Part shown: positions 44,966 through 52,725 of the stretch, in pieces
Layout: each line of letters opens with the position of its first letter
Position numbering within the stretch: position 1 is the first letter of the stretch
Source: JADJNW01 sp964523725
GTDB taxonomy: Bacteria > Bacteroidota > Bacteroidia > Chitinophagales > Saprospiraceae
Length of the DNA stretch: 64,000 nt
Reading direction: 5' to 3'
Assembly (NCBI GenBank): GCA_964523725.1
Contig: CAZGAU010000001.1
Coordinates: 1 to 64,000 of the forward strand
Translations under genes and position numbers: made by a program
Notes under the pieces: model-generated
What the model was told of the DNA's origin: nothing
What the model saw: the letters and a program-made list of their open reading frames with translations, nothing else
The model's database searches: none

Positions 44966-45007
44966 TCTTGTTGACCGTTATACCGTAAACCGTTATACCG
45001 TTTCACC
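44966..45007. repeat. Microrepeat gttataccgt in the receptor leader
   Basis: accgttataccgt occurs twice, 15 bp apart, as gttgaccgttataccgtaaa and ccgttataccgtttcaccg, directly between riboswitch and start codon. It belongs to the same style of intergenic microrepeat as at 43010-43075. Confidence 0.5.
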
Positions 45008-45048
45008 GCCTGAATGCTCGTTTTTCGCCTGGCAAAATCCATTTTGCT

Positions 45049-46956
45049 ATGGCTTTTTTCAAACCCTTTTTCCTTTCAATCTGTCTGCTGGTGAGTGGGC
45101 AATTTTTGCTGGCGCAAAGCGCCGATACGACTTTACAAATTACCGAGATTTTGGTCACCGACAGTCGCCTGCCTTTGTCGGGTATTGGCTCCAAACAGGA
45201 GCGCCTGGATTCCATGAGGTTGCAGGATTTTCAAAACAATAATCTCGCGGAAGTACTAATGCTCAATAATCAGGCGTACGTGCGAAGCTATGGTCCCGGC
45301 AGGTTGGCTACGGCGGCGATACGTGGTGGCGCTGGGGTTCACACGGCGGTAGTCTGGAATGGTTTCAATCTGCAAAATCCGATCCTGGGCTTGACCGATC
45401 TGGCGCTCTTTCCTGTAAATTTTATTGACAACGCACGGCTGGAATACGGTGGCGGTACCGCCCTTTGGGGCAGCGGTGCGCTGGGTGGTGTGATTCATCT
45501 AAACAGCGACCCAAAGTTTGGGCAGGGCTGGGGTGCGCAGGTACGGAGCAGTGTGGGCAGTTTTGGTAATTTTACCAACAGCGGTAACCTGGCTTACAGT
45601 AACCATCAATTTGCCACCAAGACCCACATTTTTCAGCAAAATGTAAAGAATGATTTTCCTTACACCACTGCTGCCGGCGAGGAGCGCGAATTGCCCAACG
45701 CAGCAGTACAGCAATTCGGCATTTTGCACGAGGATTATCTGCGCATCGCCGAGAATCAGCAGTTGGGCCTCCACGTTTGGTGGCAACAAGCAGAGCGGGA
45801 ACTGCCGCCCACTACGCTGGCGGATGAAAGTTTCGCCAAACAGGAAGACCGAATCCTGCGCCTCACCGCCGACTGGAAGCACATTGGCGACAAGCTAAGT
45901 CTATATGCCCGTGCCGGTGCTTTCCGCGAACAATTGAATTATGACGATGCCAATCCCGCCTTCCCTTTTAGCTCGGAGGATGTTTTCTGGACTGCGATTG
46001 GCGAGGTGGAAGGGAAGCTTCGCTTTGCCAAGCATCAGGAGCTGAACATTGGTATTAATAACACCTGGACGGAGGTGAATTCGCCGTCGTTGCCCGGTTT
46101 GCAGCAGCAGAATCGCACCGCGCTGTTTGCCGCTTACCGTTTTAATAATAACTCAAACACCCTGCGTACCGTGCTGAGCGCGCGCCAGGAAGTGGTGGAG
46201 GGCGATTTTATTCCTTTCGTGCCTTCGTTGGGCATCGAATTTGACCTCGTTGAAAATCTGACCATCAAAGGTGCTGCTTCGCGCAATTACCGCCTGCCTT
46301 CGTTCAGCGATTTGTATTCCTCTTTTGGTGGCAATTCTAATCTAAAACCGGAGCGCGGCTGGAGCCAGGAATTGGGTATCGTTTACGACCAAAATTTTGG
46401 TACGGTGAACTTACGCTACACCTTTACCGGATTTAATCGCAATATTGACAACTGGATTGTGTGGTTGCCCACAGATTCTACAGGCTTTAATTATTCTCCA
46501 CGCAATGTACTGGCGGTGCATAGCCGGGGCATTGAAAATGTGCTGGAAATTGGCTGGCAAGTCGGAGATTCTTATTTCAATCTCATCGGGAAATACGATT
46601 TTGTCAAATCCACCAACGAGGAAGTTGCCGAAGAAAACAAAGCCGCGCTGGGCAAACAACTGCTCTACATTCCGCAGCACAAGGGGCTTGCGCAACTGAC
46701 CTGGCGCAACGCGGGCTGGTCGGTCGCATACCGGCATAATTTTGTGGGCAAGGTTTTCACCAGTCCGAGCAATATTCAATCTTTGCCTGCTTTCTCGCTG
46801 GGCGATCTGAGTGTTTCCAGGACTTTTAAATTTGATCAGTGGCATTTTTCTGCGTTCACAAAAGTGCATAATCTCTGGGATACGGATTATCAAATGGTGC
46901 AGTATTACCCGATGCCGGGCCGTAATTTTGAGGTGGGTCTTGGATTCGGATTTTAA
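45049..46956 (+). CDS. btuB: TonB-dependent outer-membrane receptor, BtuB-like (cobalamin uptake)
   Basis: 635 residues with a signal peptide (about 1-22, ending LLAQS). The plug domain includes ITEILVTDSRLP (TonB-box region), AEVLMLNNQAYVRSYGPGRLATAAIRGGAGVHTAVVWNGFNLQNP and EYGGGTALWGSGALGGVIHL (about 25-165). A 22-strand-type barrel follows, ending in an aromatic C-terminus (YPMPGRNFEVGLGFGF). It moves its ligand across the outer membrane using TonB/ExbBD energy. The riboswitch 180 bp upstream is the main reason to assign cobalamin or another corrinoid. No CarboxypepD_reg N-terminal extension is present, as expected for BtuB rather than SusC types. Confidence 0.9.
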   Translation: MAFFKPFFLSICLLVSGQFLLAQSADTTLQITEILVTDSRLPLSGIGSKQERLDSMRLQDFQNNNLAEVLMLNNQAYVRSYGPGRLATAAIRGGAGVHTAVVWNGFNLQNPILGLTDLALFPVNFIDNARLEYGGGTALWGSGALGGVIHLNSDPKFGQGWGAQVRSSVGSFGNFTNSGNLAYSNHQFATKTHIFQQNVKNDFPYTTAAGEERELPNAAVQQFGILHEDYLRIAENQQLGLHVWWQQAERELPPTTLADESFAKQEDRILRLTADWKHIGDKLSLYARAGAFREQLNYDDANPAFPFSSEDVFWTAIGEVEGKLRFAKHQELNIGINNTWTEVNSPSLPGLQQQNRTALFAAYRFNNNSNTLRTVLSARQEVVEGDFIPFVPSLGIEFDLVENLTIKGAASRNYRLPSFSDLYSSFGGNSNLKPERGWSQELGIVYDQNFGTVNLRYTFTGFNRNIDNWIVWLPTDSTGFNYSPRNVLAVHSRGIENVLEIGWQVGDSYFNLIGKYDFVKSTNEEVAEENKAALGKQLLYIPQHKGLAQLTWRNAGWSVAYRHNFVGKVFTSPSNIQSLPAFSLGDLSVSRTFKFDQWHFSAFTKVHNLWDTDYQMVQYYPMPGRNFEVGLGFGF

Positions 46957-46966
46957 AGACAACAGT

Positions 46967-46996
46967 GGTGTCATCATTTCTTAAAGTGATGACATC
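46967..46996 (+). terminator. Hairpin after the BtuB-like gene
   Basis: tgtcatca (46969-46976) pairs perfectly with tgatgaca (46987-46994), 10 bp after the stop, but only a weak T-tract follows. Confidence 0.5.
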
Positions 46997-47055
46997 GTTC
47001 TTTAAGATGAGGGGCAAAAGCGGTAAATTGCATCATTAATAGAAACTATAAACAG

Positions 47056-47691
47056 ATGAAAATCGCTTCCCGTATTCTGATTGCGTTCCTGGCGCTGGGC
47101 GTGGGGCTCGTGTCCTTGCGCTATCTGAATTTTGAAGTACAGGGCGTGCTGTTTAGTAAGGCAAAAACCTTGTTAGAAAATAATGCCTATCGCAGCGTTT
47201 TTTATTTCCATGTGGTGTTTGGCGTGATTGCGCTACTGGCGGGTCCCTGGCAGTTTTTTCCGAAATTGCGAAATCGCCATTTATCTTTCCATCGAAATTT
47301 GGGTAAAGTGTACATTGTTGCTTGTTTGACGGGTGGTTTGGCGGGTTTGATTATTGCGCTATTTGCTACGGGGGGTATTATTTCTACGCTGGGATTTTCG
47401 GGGCTGGCACTTGGCTGGCTGATTACAACCAGTATGGCTTATGTGCGGATTCGCCAAAAAAATATCGACGAGCATTATCGCTGGATGGTGCGGAGTTTTG
47501 CACTGACCTTTGCGGCGGTGACGCTGCGCATTTGGCTGCCAATGTTTACATCCGGATTTGGTTGGGAATTTGTACCCTCCTACCGCTTTATCAGTTGGTT
47601 CTGTTGGGTACCGAATCTGTTATTTGCAGAGTTTGTAATTCTGAGAAACAGAAGCATCATCAATCCTACGAAACAGGAAATGTCAACATGA
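47056..47691 (+). CDS. DUF2306 membrane protein
   Basis: 211 residues with about six TM segments. It holds the family pattern HVVFGVIALLAGPWQF then HRNLGKVYIVACLTGG, a LGWLITTSMAYVRIRQKNIDEHYRWMVRSFALTFAAVTLRIWLP core with conserved His/Arg residues, and NLLFAEFVILR near the end. DUF2306 proteins resemble heme-binding membrane subunits; the function is unknown. Its 3' end overlaps the convergent histidine kinase gene by 26 bp. Confidence 0.82.
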   Translation: MKIASRILIAFLALGVGLVSLRYLNFEVQGVLFSKAKTLLENNAYRSVFYFHVVFGVIALLAGPWQFFPKLRNRHLSFHRNLGKVYIVACLTGGLAGLIIALFATGGIISTLGFSGLALGWLITTSMAYVRIRQKNIDEHYRWMVRSFALTFAAVTLRIWLPMFTSGFGWEFVPSYRFISWFCWVPNLLFAEFVILRNRSIINPTKQEMST

Positions 47692-49075
47692 AGGTACTGC
47701 CTTTGCCCTCAGTAGAGCGCACCTGGATATTGCCTTTATGCAGGAGCATAATTTGTCGCGAAAGGCTCAAGCCAATACCGCTGCCTTTTTCCTTGGTACT
47801 GAAAAAAGGAATGAAAATCCGCTCCAGTAAATCTTCGGGAATACCAGCGCCATTATCGGCAACCTCCAGCACGATGCGGCCGTCGGAGCGATAACCGGAG
47901 AGCATAACCAAGGGGGCGGGAAGATCTTTTACTGCGTCAATAGCGTTGATGATCAGATTAATGAGTACCTGTTCGATCAGATTTTTGTCGGCTTCCAGCA
48001 TCAGCTTGGTGTCTTTTAAAATCACATCCATTTCTACCTTTTTGCGTTCAAGGCTGGGCTCCATGAGTTGGTAGATACTTTCCATCAGTTCCAGCACCGG
48101 AAAGGTAGCAAGCTGCGGCTGACTGATTTTATTGAAATTGCGGTAAATTTCGGCGAAGCGGAGTAAGCCAAGACTGCGTTTGCGAATGGTGTCCAAACCC
48201 AGTTCCACATCAGCGAGCTGATCGGCAATCGCCGGGGGTAAGCCATTGGATTGTGGCAATCGGCTTTTGATAGTATCGGCCAGCGATGCAATCGGACCCA
48301 CAGAATTCATGATTTCGTGGGTCATTACCCGCAGAATTTTCTGCCAGGCCTGGGCTTCGGTTTCGTCGAGCGCTTCGTTGATATTTTGAAAAGCAACCAG
48401 AGTAAAGCGCTGATTATCAGTTTGAAATGCAGTGGCCGATACCAGAACCTTGGTCGGAATTCGATCTGTATTAATGCGGATAATTTTGCTATCGCCCGGA
48501 TGGATACGCTTGATTTCTTCGTACAACAGGGCATCGCGTTTTTCCAAAGAAGACAAATTTTTCAAATAAACAATCCCGATCATCTTTTTCAGGGATTCGT
48601 TCATCCATACGACGTTTCCTTCTTCATCGTAAGAAATGATGCCGGTATCCACCAGTTCAAGCAGTTTTTGTAAATACTGGTACTGGGCTTCCCGCTCGCG
48701 GCTGATCTGCCGGAAAATTCCGTTTATTTCATTAAAATGCCGATGTAACTGCTTGGCTTGCAACGGAATACCTCGTTCGGAATAATTTCTGGAAAAATCG
48801 CGGTAGCGCGCCGAGAGCGCAAATTCTCCAACTTCCCGCACGGCGTATGTGACAAAACGCGTAAATGCAGAAACCTGTGAAATACCGATTAATAATATAA
48901 TAAAAACCCAAAACCATTCATTTTTCATTACAAAGTAAGCAGCAACTAATAATAACAGTAAGAGCACGCCCGTGCGCAACAAAATGGCTACGAAGTAACC
49001 GGAGCGCGAGGTTTGGATACGCTCGATGACCTGTTCCCAGAGGTTTCGAAGAAATTCCAGATTCAATGTTTTCAT
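47666..49075 (-). CDS. Membrane sensor histidine kinase (NtrB-like)
   Basis: 469 residues. Two TM segments (about 28-50 and 54-72) are separated by only a few residues, so it has almost no periplasmic sensor and may sense within the membrane. A HAMP-like linker and a PAS domain (about 135-235, ISYDEEGNVVWMN) precede the HisKA domain with phospho-acceptor H253 in VMTHEIMNSVGP. The ATPase domain has N-box QVLINLIINAIDAV, G1 VADNGAGIP, F-box PFFSTKEKGSG and G2 GIGLSLSRQI. It is downstream of the response regulator gene with 63 bp between them, so the two are almost certainly partners. Confidence 0.93.
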   Translation of the reverse strand: MKTLNLEFLRNLWEQVIERIQTSRSGYFVAILLRTGVLLLLLLVAAYFVMKNEWFWVFIILLIGISQVSAFTRFVTYAVREVGEFALSARYRDFSRNYSERGIPLQAKQLHRHFNEINGIFRQISREREAQYQYLQKLLELVDTGIISYDEEGNVVWMNESLKKMIGIVYLKNLSSLEKRDALLYEEIKRIHPGDSKIIRINTDRIPTKVLVSATAFQTDNQRFTLVAFQNINEALDETEAQAWQKILRVMTHEIMNSVGPIASLADTIKSRLPQSNGLPPAIADQLADVELGLDTIRKRSLGLLRFAEIYRNFNKISQPQLATFPVLELMESIYQLMEPSLERKKVEMDVILKDTKLMLEADKNLIEQVLINLIINAIDAVKDLPAPLVMLSGYRSDGRIVLEVADNGAGIPEDLLERIFIPFFSTKEKGSGIGLSLSRQIMLLHKGNIQVRSTEGKGSTFMLTFPVS

Positions 49076-49138
49076 TTACCGGTTAGTAAAAATCCGAAGG
49101 GTAAGATACAAAGCTTCTGTGCAAATTCCATTGTCGGT

Positions 49139-50494
49139 TTAAATTTCATACTTGCTGAGGCGTCGATACAGCGCGGTTCTGGTGATGCCCAGTTCCTTGG
49201 CAGCACGGGTGATATTGCCATTGTGCTTTTCAATTACCTTGAGAATGGTGTGTTTTTCCACTTCATCGAGGCGGAGGGTATCCGGCTCATCGTCATCCGA
49301 AGGGATGGCGGTTTCCACCGGCGAGAAAATCAAATCTTTGGACTGCAATATTTCACCATCCATCATAATGACCGCCCGCTCAATGCTGTACTGCAATTCG
49401 CGCACGTTGCCCGGAAAGGCATAGCGGCGCAGTTTTTCCAGCGCTTTATCTTCAAAAATGGGAATGGGTTTGCGATATTTCTCTGCGTACATCGTCGCAA
49501 AGTGCTCTGCGAGTAAAATGACATCCTCGTCGCGCTCGCGCAGAGGCGGGAGGGTTATTTCCACCGTATTAATTCTGTAAATCAGGTCTTTGCGAAACTG
49601 ATTCTGACCAGCCAGCTCGTAAATCGGAGCATTGGTCGCACAAATGAGGCGAATATCGATGGGTACGGGCTGATTGCTGCCAAGTTTAATAATTTGTCTG
49701 CTTTGCAAAACCGTCAAAAGTTTGGCTTGCTGCTGTGGCGAAAGATTGCCGATTTCGTCCAGAAACAGTGTGCCGCCATGAGCCGATTCAAAGCGCCCGA
49801 CCCGATCCTCGCGCGCATCGGTGAAAGCGCCTTTTTTATGACCGAACAGTTCGCTTTCGAACAAACTCTCGGTCAGCGCACCTACATCCACATGCACGAA
49901 GGGCTTATCGGCGCGGAGCGATTGCTGATGTATTGCTTTGGCAGCCAGCTCTTTACCCGTGCCGTTTTCGCCTAATATCAGCACATTGGCATCGGTTGGC
50001 GCGATTTTTTCAATTTTGTAGAAAACCGATTGCATCGCGTCGGATTCCCCAAGAATGCCGATATCAGAATTATCGGATTTGCGTTTTTGCTGCCCGCCCG
50101 CAGATTTTTTGTTAGCCAGGACTTCTTCGAGGGAAGCGAGCAGTTTATCATTTCGCCAGGGTTTGACAATAAAATCGGAAGCGCCTTCTTTCACAGAACG
50201 CACCGCCAGGTCAATGTCGCCATAAGCAGTAATCATCACCACCGAAGTTTCTTTGTCCCATTCCTTAATCTGGCGCATCCAGTATAAGCCCTCGTTACCA
50301 CTGTTGAGTTTACTTTTGTAATTCATGTCCAGCAGGATGAGATCATAGTGGTCTTTGGCAAGGTGGGTACGTAATTGTTCAGGATTTTTTTCCGTCACTA
50401 CCTGTCTGGCCTCCGTTTTCAGCAGCAGTTGGACAGCCACCAGGACGTCCGGATCATCGTCCACTACCAGTATTTTTGCGCGATTTAATTGCAT
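49139..50494 (-). CDS. Sigma-54-dependent response regulator (NtrC/AtoC family)
   Basis: 451 residues from the Met at 50494; that start begins a canonical receiver domain, and 20 upstream residues are spurious. Receiver 1-125 has D12-D13 and phospho-site D56 in LILLDMN. The AAA+ domain (about 148-375) has Walker A GENGTGKE, the sigma-54-contacting GAFTDA (222-227), Walker B GTLFLDEIG and sensor motifs. A Fis-type HTH closes the protein (ILKVIEKHNGNITRAAKELGITRTALYRRLSKYEI). Phosphorylation by the neighbouring kinase would trigger hexamer formation and open-complex formation at sigma-54 promoters. Confidence 0.95.
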   Translation of the reverse strand: MQLNRAKILVVDDDPDVLVAVQLLLKTEARQVVTEKNPEQLRTHLAKDHYDLILLDMNYKSKLNSGNEGLYWMRQIKEWDKETSVVMITAYGDIDLAVRSVKEGASDFIVKPWRNDKLLASLEEVLANKKSAGGQQKRKSDNSDIGILGESDAMQSVFYKIEKIAPTDANVLILGENGTGKELAAKAIHQQSLRADKPFVHVDVGALTESLFESELFGHKKGAFTDAREDRVGRFESAHGGTLFLDEIGNLSPQQQAKLLTVLQSRQIIKLGSNQPVPIDIRLICATNAPIYELAGQNQFRKDLIYRINTVEITLPPLRERDEDVILLAEHFATMYAEKYRKPIPIFEDKALEKLRRYAFPGNVRELQYSIERAVIMMDGEILQSKDLIFSPVETAIPSDDDEPDTLRLDEVEKHTILKVIEKHNGNITRAAKELGITRTALYRRLSKYEI

Positions 50495-50523
50495 ACCAAT
50501 CCTGTTTCCCGTTACTTTTTGTA

Positions 50524-50554
50524 TAAAGATAACACTCGGACAGAAAGGTTGCAA
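50524..50554 (-). promoter_or_regulatory. Candidate promoter of the two-component operon
   Basis: Minus strand: TTG (50554-50552), a 20-base spacer, TATCTTTA (50531-50524), one mismatch to TAnnTTTG. The leader to the start at 50494 would be about 23 nt, which also supports the shorter start. Confidence 0.5.
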
Positions 50555-50600
50555 TTTTTTAGGAAGAATAGTCGGAAAGCTTTCGACAAAAGGAAGGAAA

Positions 50601-50631
50601 GACGCGGCAGGTCTTCAATACCTGTCACGTC
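50601..50631 (-). terminator. Hairpin terminator of the barrel protein gene
   Basis: Minus strand gacg-t-gacaggt pairs with acctgcc-g-cgtc around a 7-base loop, followed by a pyrimidine-rich tail, just past the stop of the outer-membrane barrel gene. Confidence 0.6.
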
Positions 50632-50641
50632 TTGCATGGTT

Positions 50642-51325
50642 TTATCTTCCGAACATAAAGCCGGCCGTGAGCCCGATCCCTCGGGTGCGCAGGTATGGAT
50701 CATCGCCGTTAGGGCCGCCGGTTGGAATGTCGTCATCCAGTAAATTATTGATACCCAAATCGTAACGCAGGTCGAGGAATAAAGCGCCGACATTAAATCC
50801 GAGTCCAAAAGTAGCGCCCCAGTCGAAACGGCGTTCGTAATTGTCGTCATCGCTGTAATCGATGTCTTTTTCTTCTTCCACTGTACCAAGCGGCGTAGTG
50901 GTTTTCACGGTTGATTTTCCGTTCAGCGAAAAGCTGGCGAAAGGTCCGCCATAGAAAAACAAACCAAAGTCGCTGCCATCGGTGGTTGCTTTGATTTTTG
51001 CCAGCACCGGCAATTGGATGTGGTTGTAGCGCACGGTTGTCTCCAGTTCATTGCCCAGTAGGGTGTAAGTAGCCTTACCGCCTTTTTGTACCCAGAGCAA
51101 TTCGGGCTGAATGGCAAAAAAATCGGAAATCGGGAGTTCGGCAACCAAACCCGCCTGGATACCTACAATGGCATTGTCTTCATAATCACCGAGATCATCA
51201 GAAGCTGACTCGGAAATGCTGGCAAGGTTGATCCCACCCTTGATACCTAAATTTTGTGCCCAGACGGACGAAGCAGTAAACAAGGCAAGTACCAGCGCCA
51301 TACAACAAAAAACGTGCTTTTTCAT
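50642..51325 (-). CDS. Outer-membrane beta-barrel protein (OMP_b-brl / PorT-like)
   Basis: 227 residues. A signal peptide (MKKHVFCCMALVLALFTASS, cleavage near VWAQ) is followed by NLGIKGGINLASISES, the usual opening of Bacteroidota eight-stranded barrel proteins. Alternating strands such as VGIQAGLVAELPISDFFAIQPELLWVQKGGK, IQLPVLAKIK and GATFGLGFNVGALFLDLRYDLGINNL follow, and the C-terminus is aromatic (GLTAGFMFGR). A structural or small porin role; no specific function can be assigned. Its terminator lies between it and the two-component operon. Confidence 0.85.
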   Translation of the reverse strand: MKKHVFCCMALVLALFTASSVWAQNLGIKGGINLASISESASDDLGDYEDNAIVGIQAGLVAELPISDFFAIQPELLWVQKGGKATYTLLGNELETTVRYNHIQLPVLAKIKATTDGSDFGLFFYGGPFASFSLNGKSTVKTTTPLGTVEEEKDIDYSDDDNYERRFDWGATFGLGFNVGALFLDLRYDLGINNLLDDDIPTGGPNGDDPYLRTRGIGLTAGFMFGR

Positions 51326-51527
51326 GGTTTAAACGTGTTTAAAGGTTTCAAATAATTTGGGTATGAATTCTGCTATATGTTTTCGTTTTGATGATAATTA
51401 GAAGAGATTATTAAGTGGCTCCAATAACGAAATCTCCGTGGCAAAAATTATTTTTGGCTCTGGCTTCCGAATTCTCTTTTGTCGAACGGAGCTGTTTTCC
51501 AAATGTTCACCTAAAACATATTACAAC

Positions 51528-52499
51528 ATGAGACCAATTTTTGCCCTGATCATTTTTCTGGCAATATTTACGTACCAATGCCAGCCGGCGGATCAAAAAA
51601 AATCGGCAACCGAAGCAGAAAGTGCCGAGCCACAGCCTGAGGCGTATTCCCTGGATGGCAAACCGTTGTTCCCACCGGCCGAATCCGAGGCTTCCTTACG
51701 AAAAAAGGACAGTTTGCTTCTCATCGCCCGCCAAAACTTTGAGCGCGATTCCAATAATCTGGATCATATCATCTGGCTCGGGCGGCGCACGGCTTATCTG
51801 AATCGCTTCCAGGAATCGATTGAGATTTATACCAAAGGCTTGGAAAAGTTTCCCAATTCGCCGGAACTCTATCGCCACCGGGGGCACCGTTATATTTCGA
51901 TCCGGAAATTTGATGAAGCGATTGCTGATTTTGCAAAAGCCGCAGAATTGGCTAAGGATCAACCGATTGTCATCGAACCCGACGGTATTCCCAACCGCAT
52001 TAACCAGCCACTTTCCACTTTGCAGTTCAACATCTGGTACCATTGGGCGCTGGCGTATTATTTGAAAGGCGAATTTGAGGAAGCTGCAAAAATCTACGAG
52101 GAATGCATGGATTACTCGACCAACCCTGACCTGCTTTGCGCCACGGCTGACTGGCTGTACATGACTTACCGCCGTCTCGGTGAAGATAAAAAAGCTGCGG
52201 AGGTGCTTACGAAAATCACCCCGAATATGGAAATCATTGAAAATGAGTCGTATTACAACCGCTTGCTGATGTACAAAGGCATGAAAAAGCCCGAGGATCT
52301 GCTCAATCTCGATGCCCCGGAATCTGACCTGGATGCCTTACTCAACACCGTCACCCAAGGCTACGGCGTGGGCAACTGGTACTTGTACCACGGTGATGCG
52401 GCGAAGGCTAAAGAAATTTTTCAGAAAGTCATCAATACTAACTATTGGGCAGCTTTCGGGTACATCGCTGCGGAAGCGGATTTGTTCAGAATGCAGTAA
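51528..52499 (+). CDS. TPR-repeat lipoprotein
   Basis: 323 residues from the Met at 51528, chosen because it yields a signal peptide with lipidated Cys18 (IFTYQC); the longer frame from 51438 would bury it. TPR motifs run from about 75 to 260 (NFERDSNNLDHIIWLGRRTAYLNR; EIYTKGLEKFPNSPELYRHRGHRYISIRKFDEAIADFAKAAELA; WALAYYLKGEFEEAAKIYEECM). It is probably a periplasm- or surface-facing scaffold. No enzyme motif is seen. It is followed 226 bp later by another TPR protein in the same direction. Confidence 0.82.
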   Translation: MRPIFALIIFLAIFTYQCQPADQKKSATEAESAEPQPEAYSLDGKPLFPPAESEASLRKKDSLLLIARQNFERDSNNLDHIIWLGRRTAYLNRFQESIEIYTKGLEKFPNSPELYRHRGHRYISIRKFDEAIADFAKAAELAKDQPIVIEPDGIPNRINQPLSTLQFNIWYHWALAYYLKGEFEEAAKIYEECMDYSTNPDLLCATADWLYMTYRRLGEDKKAAEVLTKITPNMEIIENESYYNRLLMYKGMKKPEDLLNLDAPESDLDALLNTVTQGYGVGNWYLYHGDAAKAKEIFQKVINTNYWAAFGYIAAEADLFRMQ

Positions 52500-52725
52500 T
52501 AGCCCAACAGGCAGAGGTTTTTAACATTTCGAATTTTGAAAAATACCCGATTTTAGTACCTATTTGTGAGCGAAAAAATATAGTTTTATCAAATATTTGA
52601 CGCAAACATCTGCCCTTGTTTCATAACCGCCAAGGACGCAGGAGCACCCAGGATTAGCATTGTTCGCACCCTTCATCGTGTCCTGTGTTCCTGGTGGTTC
52701 ATCATTTTTCCCAAAAAGCGATGAC

